Positions 11,073 to 19,921 of a stretch of DNA of 24,592 bases are shown here, one piece after another (the stretch's first letter is position 1; every line of letters starts with the position of its first letter). The DNA is from Leptospira adleri. Its GTDB lineage: Bacteria > Spirochaetota > Leptospiria > Leptospirales > Leptospiraceae. The position numbers and the translations under genes were made by a program. Below the pieces are notes generated by a model. It searched no databases, had not been told where the DNA came from, and worked only from the letters and a program-made list of their open reading frames with translations. The DNA lies in contig NZ_NPDU01000065.1 in the NCBI RefSeq assembly GCF_002811985.1, forward strand, positions 1 to 24,592, in the 5' to 3' direction.

Positions 11073-11564
11073 ATGAAATCCGTAGAAACTTGGTTCGGCG
11101 AATACGCTGACAGTCACAGAAATCCAATCAACAAAAATATCCATTGGATCTGCGTTCCCTTGATTTACTTCACCGTCATCGGTCTTCTTTGGTCGATCCC
11201 GGTTCCTTCCGTTTTCGCGTCGGTTCCTTATCTAAACTTCGCGACCATATCGCTCGTGTTAGCCCTTGCCTTCTACGTTCGACTTTCGCCTGCGCTGGCA
11301 TTTGGAATGTTGGTTTTGACTTCGCTCATGATCTACCTGATCGTTCTACTTCAGTCCACCGTGCTTCCGATCATGATAGGCACTTACGCGTACGGTCTTG
11401 TCGATCTTTCCATCACCATTTTTGTTCTGGCTTGGATCGGACAGTTTATCGGTCACAAGATAGAAGGTAAAAAACCTTCGTTCTTTAAAGACATTCAGTT
11501 TTTGATGATCGGACCGATCTGGCTCCTAGGTTTTGTGTATCAAAAGTTGAAAATCGCATACTGA
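11073..11564 (+). CDS. Mpo1/DUF962 family membrane protein (putative 2-hydroxy-fatty-acid dioxygenase)
   Basis: A 163-residue protein of the YGL010w/Mpo1 family: WFGEYADSHRNPINKNIHW (7-25) with His15 and His24, several membrane helices, and WIGQFIGHKIEGKKPSFFKD (121-140) with His128. In yeast, Mpo1 is an Fe(II)-dependent dioxygenase that shortens 2-hydroxy fatty acids by one carbon in phytosphingosine breakdown; the conserved histidines bind iron. The bacterial role is less clear, perhaps alpha-oxidation of hydroxy fatty acids. ATG 11073 has GAGAGGAG upstream. The 61-bp gap after the patatin gene holds a weak AT-rich hairpin, so co-transcription is possible but not certain. Confidence 0.88.
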   Translation: MKSVETWFGEYADSHRNPINKNIHWICVPLIYFTVIGLLWSIPVPSVFASVPYLNFATISLVLALAFYVRLSPALAFGMLVLTSLMIYLIVLLQSTVLPIMIGTYAYGLVDLSITIFVLAWIGQFIGHKIEGKKPSFFKDIQFLMIGPIWLLGFVYQKLKIAY

Positions 11565-11677
11565 TTGTTACAATCGATCTCTTTGAAACCGCGTCGCCCA
11601 ATCTTCTTGACCGGTAGAAGCGGTTCCATCATCACGTTATACAAGTTGTGGATAAAATATAGGTCGAGGGATTTTCG

Positions 11678-12256
11678 ATGCCAAAGATAGTGAATCATGA
11701 AAAATATAAAATAGAAATTCTATCCAAGTGTGTGGATATTCTCGCGAGAAGAGGATATTCGGCAGTTTCCATGAGAGAAATCGCAACCGAACTAGACGTG
11801 TCCACGGGAACTCTCTATCACTACTTCGCGACCAAAGAGGATATCTTTAAGGAATTGGTGAAGTTTGTTCTGAACAAAGACATCGAAGAATTACAACTCT
11901 ATTCCAAAGGGAATCCGGGACAAACGCTGGAAACGAGAGTTGACTCACTCTTTCAGATGATCCAAGCGAGAGAATCCTACTTTCAAAACCTTCTCTATAT
12001 CATCTGCGACGTTTCTAGATTGAAAAATCACGAAGAAGAAAAAGTTTTAATCGCGGATGCGATGAAAGAATACGTGAACATCATTACGAAACATCTTGGA
12101 GTTACAAACCCAACCTTAAATCGAATTCTAATCAGCGTAATACTCGGAACCGTAGTTCAGAGAATCGTGGACGGTGATGCGATCAGCCTCGGAGATACTT
12201 CTGAAATCATCAAAGATTTTATGGCGGTATTTCTTTCCAATTCCTTCACATTCTAA
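11678..12256 (+). CDS. TetR/AcrR family transcriptional regulator
   Basis: A 192-residue protein with a textbook N-terminal helix-turn-helix: ILARRGYSAVSMREIATELD (residues about 21-40), then VSTGTLYHYFATKEDIFKEL. The variable C-terminal ligand-binding and dimer domain gives no ligand clue. ATG 11678 follows GAGGG. Gene order suggests control of itself, of the lipid genes upstream or of glpD downstream, but no obvious operator palindrome was found in the 113 bp before it. It converges with glpD with only 2 bp between the stops. Confidence 0.93.
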   Translation: MPKIVNHEKYKIEILSKCVDILARRGYSAVSMREIATELDVSTGTLYHYFATKEDIFKELVKFVLNKDIEELQLYSKGNPGQTLETRVDSLFQMIQARESYFQNLLYIICDVSRLKNHEEEKVLIADAMKEYVNIITKHLGVTNPTLNRILISVILGTVVQRIVDGDAISLGDTSEIIKDFMAVFLSNSFTF

Positions 12257-12258
12257 GC

Positions 12259-13911
<1,653 letters not shown>

Positions 13912-13917
13912 AGCGTA

Positions 13918-13946
13918 TTTATTTTTTTAAAAATTGGCGAGGTCAA
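13918..13946 (-). promoter_or_regulatory. Candidate sigma-70 promoter of glpD, possibly giving a leaderless mRNA
   Basis: On the minus strand TTGACC (13946-13941) is followed, after 17 bp, by AATAAA (13923-13918), matching 5/6 and 4/6 of the -35 and -10 consensus. A start site about 7 bp further falls at the A of the glpD ATG (13911). This agrees with the lack of a ribosome binding site. Predicted by eye only. Confidence 0.4.
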
Positions 13947-14057
13947 CCGCTTTTAACCGAATTGAGAAAAATCAATAATTTTATAATTTGATATCATTCT
14001 ATATAAATACAAAAACTCGATTGAAAAAATTAGAATTCTCATAACCTTAGGGTTACG

Positions 14058-16028
14058 ATGACTTTGCTCAAGACCGTTCCAAAATACTTTCGTCTTTTCT
14101 TTGACATTCACGAAGATAGAATCCGTTACGCAAAGGAATATGTGGAAGATCTTCACAGACAAGCAAGGCTGCTCCATTATCCGGGATCGATCATCGGAAC
14201 CTTTGTTTGGTTGGGCTTCGCGTTAGACACCGATCGAAAACTGCATCCGGAGTTCCCGGAACTCTTCTATTTCAGAATCGGATTGAGTTTACTAAGTTCC
14301 TTTTTTTTAATTTCGATAGCGATTGATAAATTCGCCGGAACAAACCTTCGAGGAAAGGGTTTGGAATGGGCTTACATTCTCTTTCTATATCTTTTAAACG
14401 TAACCGCGTTTTTTACCGGAAGAATCGCCGACGATCCAAACTATGTTTCCGGACTCCAAATCGTCGTGATGTCCATGGTCTTTATGCCTTTTCCAAGAAA
14501 GGCATTGATTCTTCTTTATTCCATATCCATTCTCAGCTTTTTGACTGCGGTCTTTTTGTTTCACCCGAATCTTTCCACAAATCAGGCGTCTTATTCGATG
14601 CAGAATCTCGCCATCAGTTATCTGCTCGCCTTTTTTAGCGGTTTTATCGTGGAACGTTATCGTTTCTCCAACTTCGTGAGTCATTTTAAGATTTTGGAAA
14701 AGAATCGTGAGATCTCCGAGAACATGGAGCAAATTCAAGGTCTCAAAGAAAAACAGGACGGCGATTATTTTTTGACTTCTCTTCTTTTGGATCCTCTGAT
14801 CGCCAAAAAAACCGAATCCGGTCCGGTGCAAATCAACTTTGCGCTGAATCAATATAAGAAGTTTATCTTTCGGGAAAAAGAATACGAGTTGGGCGGGGAT
14901 TATCTCAGCGCTTATGATCTGATTCTTCAGGGCAAAAAATTCAAAGCGTTTATCAACGGCGACGCCATGGGAAAATCCATTCAAGGCGCAGGCGGCGCGC
15001 TTGTACTGGGTGCGGTCTACAATTCCGTCATCATTCGTTCAAGAATGGATCCCGATTCTGCGAACCGCTCTCCCGAAAGATGGCTGAAGGATTGTTTTAC
15101 CGATCTTCAGAAAGTGTTCGAAACTTTCAACGGTAGCATGCTCGTATCAGCGGTGATCGGTCTTGTGGAGGAAGAAACAGGTACATTATATTATTTGAAT
15201 ATAGAACATCCGTGGTTGGTTCTCTATCGAGACGGCAAGGCTTCCTTTATCGATCCGGAAACTCATTTTTTTAAGCTGGGAGTTCAGGGGATCAATGGAC
15301 AAGTTTTTGTAAAACTCTTTCAGATGAAACCGGGGGATAAGGTTTTCTGCGGTTCGGACGGAAAGGACGATCTCGTTTTGGATGAGGACTTCGAGGGGAA
15401 AAGAAAGATCAACGAAGATGAAACCGAATTCTTACGGAGAGTGGAGGAAGCGAAAGGAGAATTATCCGAGATCGAAAACCTACTTTTGGAGGTCGGTAAC
15501 TTTTCGGACGACTACAGCCTTCTATCGATCCATTTCAGGGAAACGGCTTCGACTCCGATCCAGCAGGATCGATTCTTCAAGGCGAAAAAGGCCGCGCTTT
15601 CCAAGGACTTTGTAGGAGCTCTTACGATTTACGAAGAGAACAACGGTAAGAGCGATCTTTCTTCCGAAGAACTCAAACTTTACGCGAGGCTTTTGGATAA
15701 AACTGGAAAACTTTCGGAAGCGCTTTCCAAAGCGGTAAAAGCGTTGGATCTCGATCCGGCGGATCACGAACTTCTTCTTTACACTTCCCTGTTATCCAAA
15801 AGAAATTATTCACAATCGAAGGAAGTTTCTCTTCTAAAAAAGGCGGAAGAATTGGGAGAACGATTTCGGCTTCGTTTTCCGGATCATGTAAAGAATCTGA
15901 TTCATCTTTCCGACGTATATCGGCTCCAAGGAAATCCGCAAAGAGCTTCCTTTCTGATAGAAAGAGCCGGAGAATTGGATCCCGAAAACGAGCGAGTCAA
16001 GGAGCTGAAAGAACTTCTTCGTTCCTAA
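14058..16028 (+). CDS. Membrane SpoIIE/PP2C-type serine phosphatase with C-terminal TPRs
   Basis: A 656-residue protein in three parts. Residues about 42-200 hold around five to six membrane helices. A short coiled coil (about 208-233) leads to a PP2C/SpoIIE phosphatase domain (about 235-500): GGDYLSAYDL (279-288), INGDAMGKS (299-307), NIEHPWLVLYRDGK, CGSDGKDDL (about 431-439) and FSDDYSLLSIHF, so the metal-binding aspartates are all present. Residues about 505-655 form TPR-like helical repeats (KAVKALDLDPADHELLLY, ERAGELDPENERVKELKELL). Family members dephosphorylate anti-anti-sigma proteins of STAS type in partner-switching cascades. No STAS or anti-sigma gene adjoins, so the partner is unknown. 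ATG 14058 follows AGGG. The AGPS-like gene lies 90 bp downstream. Confidence 0.92.
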   Translation: MTLLKTVPKYFRLFFDIHEDRIRYAKEYVEDLHRQARLLHYPGSIIGTFVWLGFALDTDRKLHPEFPELFYFRIGLSLLSSFFLISIAIDKFAGTNLRGKGLEWAYILFLYLLNVTAFFTGRIADDPNYVSGLQIVVMSMVFMPFPRKALILLYSISILSFLTAVFLFHPNLSTNQASYSMQNLAISYLLAFFSGFIVERYRFSNFVSHFKILEKNREISENMEQIQGLKEKQDGDYFLTSLLLDPLIAKKTESGPVQINFALNQYKKFIFREKEYELGGDYLSAYDLILQGKKFKAFINGDAMGKSIQGAGGALVLGAVYNSVIIRSRMDPDSANRSPERWLKDCFTDLQKVFETFNGSMLVSAVIGLVEEETGTLYYLNIEHPWLVLYRDGKASFIDPETHFFKLGVQGINGQVFVKLFQMKPGDKVFCGSDGKDDLVLDEDFEGKRKINEDETEFLRRVEEAKGELSEIENLLLEVGNFSDDYSLLSIHFRETASTPIQQDRFFKAKKAALSKDFVGALTIYEENNGKSDLSSEELKLYARLLDKTGKLSEALSKAVKALDLDPADHELLLYTSLLSKRNYSQSKEVSLLKKAEELGERFRLRFPDHVKNLIHLSDVYRLQGNPQRASFLIERAGELDPENERVKELKELLRS

Positions 16029-16118
16029 ATCTTTCAGAATTCTGTTGCGAAATCAGATCGAATCCAGATTCTTGTGCTTCGGACAATTTAATCCTTCCTT
16101 CGGAGAATTTGAGAGAAT

Positions 16119-17810
16119 ATGTTTTATACCGAACTCAATGCAAAAATAGATTATTCAAGAGATAACTTGAGATGGAACGCCTGGGGCGCATACGGCCAAG
16201 ACTTTTTCAGAGTGGGTCAGATGCAGGAGATTCTTGCGTTTCTTTCCGACGAATTCAAGGTCAGCGAAATTCGTAAAACTCCTCCGGTAGCCCTCGAAGA
16301 AGTGACTCTTCCTAAATCGGCGCTGAGTCCCGCGCAGATCCGTGAACTGAGTAAAATCAGCGGATCCAAACACTTTTCTATCGAGCGCAGAGAAAGAGTA
16401 TTTCATTCCGCCGGAAAAAGTTACTACGACGTTCTTCGACTTTCTTTTAATACCCTCAAACACTTCGTGGACGGAGTCATCTATCCCTCCAAAGAATCCG
16501 AAATCTCTAAAATTTTAGAATACTGTTCCAAAAATCAGATCACCGTCATTCCCTTTGGAGGAGGTTCTTCGGTCGTTGGAGGTCTGGAAGTTTTAAAAGG
16601 AAAAGGACAAAAGGCGGTTCTTTCGCTGGATACGACTCGAATGGACTCGCTCATCCGCTTGGACAAAGAAAGCCATCTCGCGACTTTCCAGGCGGGAATC
16701 TACGGACCTAAATTGGAAAAGATTCTAAACGACCAAGGATTTACGCTCGGCCACTTTCCTCAATCGTTCGAATACTCGACTTTGGGAGGTTGGATCGCCG
16801 CAAGAAGCGCGGGCCAACAATCCAATCGTTACGGAAAGATAGAAGAAATTCTTACCTGTCTAAAAGTAGTAACTCCTTCCGGCGTCGTGGAAACCTTGAG
16901 AGATCCCGCCTCTTCCACCGGACCCGACCTCAACCAGATCTTCGCCGGAAGCGAAGGACTTCTCGGTATCATCACGGAAGTTACGATCAAGGTTCATAAA
17001 CTTCCCGAGACGAGAAAGTATTTCGGAATCGTATTCCCGAATTTTGAAGCAGGTTTGAACTTTATCAAAGAAGTCAATCACAGGGAAATTCCGACTTCGA
17101 TGATCCGACTTTCGGACGCGGACGAAACCCGTTTGTATCAAACGTTAGGCACCTTTGGTAAAAAAAACACTCCTCTGCGTTGGTTAAAGAATAAGATTCA
17201 AGACGCTGTTCTCAATTTTAAGTCGATCGGAGAGGATAAATGTGTGATTCTACTCGGAATGGACGGCACAAAACTGGACGTAGCTCAGAATTTCGCTAAA
17301 ATTAAAAAGGTGATTCCGATGTTCGGAGGTTTGTACGCGGGAACTCATCTCGGCGAACAGTGGATCCATTCCAGATACAACATGCCTTTTTTACGCAATC
17401 ACGTTATGGAGAATGGGATCGGCGTGGATACGATGGAAACCTCGACTACCTACGATCGGGTCCTTCATCTTCACAAAGAAGGAGTGGCGGCGCTTGAAAA
17501 ATCGATTCCAGGTTCGATCGCGATGTGCCATATCTCTCACAGCTATCACGAAGGCGCTTGTCTTTACTACACGATCATCTTTCCGATGGACGCAAAAAAA
17601 CCCGAAGATCAGTGGTTCAAGATGAAACGAACCGTTTCCGATTGTTTTATCCAAAACGGAGCTCCGATTTCCCATCATCACGGAGTCGGCTTTGACCATA
17701 AATCCTGGTATGAAAAATCGACTTCCAAACCGGCGCTCCTGGGATTAAAAGCGTTTAAGAAAGAGATCGATAAGAAAGAAATTTTAAATCCGGGAAAAGT
17801 TTTTTACTAA
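16119..17810 (+). CDS. FAD-binding oxidase, alkylglycerone-phosphate synthase (AGPS)-like
   Basis: A 563-residue vanillyl-alcohol-oxidase-type flavoprotein. The PCMH FAD-binding domain (about 110-300) has VIPFGGGSSVVGGLE, TLGGWIAARSAGQQSNRYGK and GLLGIITEVTIKV. The C-terminal FAD-linked oxidase cap has MCHISHSYHEGACLYYTIIF and SHHHGVGFDHKSWY; the His triplet and the Tyr are AGPS hallmarks. AGPS replaces the acyl chain of acyl-dihydroxyacetone phosphate with a fatty alcohol, making the ether bond of ether lipids. The N-terminal RWNAWGAYG also fits this subfamily. An alternative is a D-2-hydroxyacid or glycolate oxidase-like enzyme, but the His triplet argues for AGPS. It ends at a strong inverted repeat. 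A dihydroxyacetone-phosphate acyltransferase was not found here. Confidence 0.85.
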   Translation: MFYTELNAKIDYSRDNLRWNAWGAYGQDFFRVGQMQEILAFLSDEFKVSEIRKTPPVALEEVTLPKSALSPAQIRELSKISGSKHFSIERRERVFHSAGKSYYDVLRLSFNTLKHFVDGVIYPSKESEISKILEYCSKNQITVIPFGGGSSVVGGLEVLKGKGQKAVLSLDTTRMDSLIRLDKESHLATFQAGIYGPKLEKILNDQGFTLGHFPQSFEYSTLGGWIAARSAGQQSNRYGKIEEILTCLKVVTPSGVVETLRDPASSTGPDLNQIFAGSEGLLGIITEVTIKVHKLPETRKYFGIVFPNFEAGLNFIKEVNHREIPTSMIRLSDADETRLYQTLGTFGKKNTPLRWLKNKIQDAVLNFKSIGEDKCVILLGMDGTKLDVAQNFAKIKKVIPMFGGLYAGTHLGEQWIHSRYNMPFLRNHVMENGIGVDTMETSTTYDRVLHLHKEGVAALEKSIPGSIAMCHISHSYHEGACLYYTIIFPMDAKKPEDQWFKMKRTVSDCFIQNGAPISHHHGVGFDHKSWYEKSTSKPALLGLKAFKKEIDKKEILNPGKVFY

Positions 17811-17821
17811 GGGAAGAATCG

Positions 17822-17869
17822 TTTAGAAAGGGGACTTTCTTCAAACTAAAAAAAGTCCCTCTTTCTAAA
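17822..17869. terminator. Long inverted-repeat terminator, probably bidirectional
   Basis: Left arm 17822-17838 and right arm 17852-17869 pair over 17 bp with a single bulged T (17860), around a 13-nt loop. The core GGGACTTT/AAAGTCCC is followed on the plus strand by TCTTTCT. It starts 12 bp after the AGPS-like stop and ends 3 bp before the stop of the small minus-strand ORF, as expected between convergent genes. Confidence 0.8.
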
Positions 17870-17871
17870 AC

Positions 17872-18063
17872 TTACACCAAGTGAAAAGGTTCTTCTGAAA
17901 AATCCGTCGTAACAACGACAAAACTCGGTAAGACGATCGCCCCACCCTGCGTAACGACCTCAATAGGAGTGATGCGCTGAGTTTCTTGGGTGGAGGTGGA
18001 GAGGCCGGCGGGAAAAAATCGGCGAATCATCCTTGCCAGAAAATCCACCTTTCCGAAACACAA
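17872..18063 (-). CDS. Possible small protein of unknown function
   Basis: A 63-codon frame starting at TTG 18063-18061, with GGAGG (complement of 18071-18075) 7 nt upstream, a good ribosome binding distance. Another TTG at 18067-18069 is too close to that site. The predicted product begins MCFGKVDFLARMIRRFFPAG, then has a polar stretch and a hydrophobic segment GGAIVLPSFVVVT near the C-terminus. It ends 3 bp before a strong terminator. No family is recognised, codon use is not decisive, and it may be chance; the ribosome binding site and terminator are the only reasons to list it. Confidence 0.35.
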   Translation of the reverse strand: MCFGKVDFLARMIRRFFPAGLSTSTQETQRITPIEVVTQGGAIVLPSFVVVTTDFSEEPFHLV

Positions 18064-18161
18064 AAACAATCCTCCGAGCGTAGGAACTCTTACAAAAATT
18101 CGGTAAGACTTCCTCTATCGTCCAAAAAGTTTTGACTGTTTAAAGCTCCCTTCTCTCGAAA

Positions 18162-18187
18162 CAAAAAAGCCGGTGTTCCCACCGGCT
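18162..18187 (-). terminator. Rho-independent terminator of the crotonase gene
   Basis: On the minus strand an 8-bp GC-rich stem (18168-18175 paired with 18180-18187) with a 4-nt loop is followed by a run of six T. It lies 30 bp past the stop of the enoyl-CoA hydratase family gene. This is the clearest intrinsic terminator in the window. Confidence 0.9.
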
Positions 18188-18216
18188 GACTATATTCTTC
18201 TTTTCTAAATTAGAAT

Positions 18217-18984
18217 TTACTGAAATACAGGTCTTCTTCTTTCGAGAATCGATTTCATTCCCTCTTGACCGTTCCTGGAAAAAACGGCGTTGGAGAGAAG
18301 AACGATATCTCTTTCCGCATTTTTTTCCGAAAAGGATCGAACCGGATCCCGAAGAGAAACTTTGATCCCGACCACGGACTCAATCGCCATATCTTTGAAT
18401 TGTTCGCAGTATTTTCTCGCCTTCACCATCATTTCTTCGGTGGAAGTCGCAACCTCGTCGATCAGACCTATCTCTTTGGCTTCCTCCGCTTTGAGACCTT
18501 TTCCGGAATAGAGAAGATCGCGCGCAGCAGTGATTCCGACGGTTTCTTTCAGCATAAAACCGGCAACGGAAGGAAAATTGATTCCGATCTGAGATTCCGG
18601 AAAACCGAGACGGCCCTTCTTTTCCACCATCATTCTATAATCGCAAAAAATCGCATATACCGCGCCCAAGCCCATGGAATGTCCGTTCATCGCGCACACG
18701 ATCGGCCTTTCAAAAAAAAGAAGTTTTCCCGCGGTGTCCAAAGCCAAACGAAGAACTTCCTGAATCTGTTCCAAAGTTTTTCCCACGAAAATTTCAGGAT
18801 TGAAGCCGTTGGAAAAAAATTTCTCGTTTTTGGAAGTAAGAATCACCGCTTTGATCGAAGGATCCTTCGATATCGATTCGAGCTTCGCCGAAATCGTACG
18901 GAAAAAATCTCCGTTCAAAGAATTGACTTCGTTGGTTTCGATATAGAGTTCCAGAATATGATTGTTTCTAATTTCAGAAAGCAT
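18217..18984 (-). CDS. Enoyl-CoA hydratase/isomerase (crotonase) family protein
   Basis: A 255-residue crotonase of normal length. The oxyanion-hole region NGHSMGLGA and the CoA-binding CDYRMM segment are clear, and GFPESQIGI supplies the first catalytic Glu (equivalent to Glu144 of rat mitochondrial hydratase). The position matching the second Glu (Glu164) reads Asp in ARDLLYSG by my alignment, and the first loop reads FSNGFNP instead of the common xAGxD. It may therefore be an isomerase or another crotonase-fold enzyme rather than a classical hydratase. ATG 18984 has AGGAG upstream. It is transcribed alone or as the last gene after the lipoprotein, from which 131 bp separate it, and ends at a strong terminator. 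Acts on acyl-CoA thioesters in the cytosol. Confidence 0.88.
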   Translation of the reverse strand: MLSEIRNNHILELYIETNEVNSLNGDFFRTISAKLESISKDPSIKAVILTSKNEKFFSNGFNPEIFVGKTLEQIQEVLRLALDTAGKLLFFERPIVCAMNGHSMGLGAVYAIFCDYRMMVEKKGRLGFPESQIGINFPSVAGFMLKETVGITAARDLLYSGKGLKAEEAKEIGLIDEVATSTEEMMVKARKYCEQFKDMAIESVVGIKVSLRDPVRSFSEKNAERDIVLLSNAVFSRNGQEGMKSILERRRPVFQ

Positions 18985-19115
18985 GTTTCGCTCCTAGTTC
19001 GATGTGATGTGAATGATTCCGATACGATTTTGATTTTATCGGGTTTTGCATTCTTGCATAAGAATTCATCCAAAATGAGGGACGAAAGAATGTTGTAAAC
19101 CTCGATCTTGTTCTT

Positions 19116-19904
19116 TTAAAACTGAAATTTAGAATCGGGAATCGACTCGGAAAGTGCGATCTTTTTCATTTTAATTTCGATCTTATTCTGATCCAGGTTT
19201 GTCTTCGGTTCTACGATTCTTGTGATCGTAGTCTTGGGCGGAAACGAAACGGCACCTTGCACTTTTGTGATCGCCTTTAGGTTGCTTTTTTTGGAAAGAA
19301 GTTCCACGGAACCGATCCCAAACTCGGTCATCCAAAAAGTAATATCCTCGCCCGGTTTTTTTACAAGAATCGCCCGTTCCGAAAGATTTACGAAAGTAGG
19401 ATCCGCTCCGGCAAGTCCGGAGCTATTATTCGAAAGAAGGGAATACAAAACGGGAAACGGAATCGTGGATTGTTTTTTTCCGCTAGGATCCTTAAATACG
19501 ATATCCCCCATCGGAAGAGTCTGCGAGTTTGAATTCGCGGTTTTGATCTGGATCGAAACTCCGTCCGTAAAAACGCGGGAAACGATCATTCCGAAAAAAG
19601 GATCAGAAAGTTCTATGTACATCTTCCCGGAAGGACGGTCGTAGTAGATCTTACCGTCCGCGGAAAAACTTTCCTTTTTGGGAACGAAGTTCTCGATTCT
19701 CATGGAGAATTCCCCCGAATAGGAAGTGTTTTTATTCTCCAATTCTTTCACCGACTTCAGGATGCGCGCGGCTTCCGGATTTTTGGAGGATAAGAATTTT
19801 AAATTTCCCTTGTCAGGAAAGGAAATTTCTTCGATCTGAGGAGTTGTACAGGCGTAAAACACCAGCAACAACATTATATTTAAAGAATATACTTTTAGTG
19901 TCAT
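19116..19904 (-). CDS. Putative lipoprotein, LolB/LolA-like fold
   Basis: A 262-residue protein with a hydrophobic signal sequence and Cys19 in the relaxed, spirochaete-style lipobox VFYAC. The body has the pattern of LolA/LolB-like or DUF4292-type proteins: a leading helix (ILKSVKELENKNTSYSGEFS), then alternating strands (FSADGKIYYDRPSGKMYIEL, MIVSRVFTDGVSIQI). LolB receives lipoproteins at the outer membrane from LolA, but this similarity is by pattern only. ATG 19904 lies 17 bp after the TPR protein stop, so the two form an operon; the ribosome binding site is weak and ATG at codon 11 would leave too short a signal. Probable role in envelope biogenesis. Confidence 0.75.
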   Translation of the reverse strand: MTLKVYSLNIMLLLVFYACTTPQIEEISFPDKGNLKFLSSKNPEAARILKSVKELENKNTSYSGEFSMRIENFVPKKESFSADGKIYYDRPSGKMYIELSDPFFGMIVSRVFTDGVSIQIKTANSNSQTLPMGDIVFKDPSGKKQSTIPFPVLYSLLSNNSSGLAGADPTFVNLSERAILVKKPGEDITFWMTEFGIGSVELLSKKSNLKAITKVQGAVSFPPKTTITRIVEPKTNLDQNKIEIKMKKIALSESIPDSKFQF

Positions 19905-19921
19905 AAAATTAACGATTTCTT

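Noticed and set aside
13920..14057. Clear promoter for the SpoIIE phosphatase gene
   Set aside because: TATAAT (13982-13987) and TATAAA (14002-14007) are present, but no -35 box sits at acceptable spacing; the region is simply AT-rich.
14394..14984. 196-codon minus-strand open frame
   Set aside because: Antisense to the SpoIIE phosphatase gene, which has all family motifs; no independent domain or ribosome binding site.
18265..19098. 277-codon plus-strand open frame
   Set aside because: Antisense to the crotonase gene and its 5' spacer; its product is Phe/Arg/His-rich as expected from a reversed coding strand.
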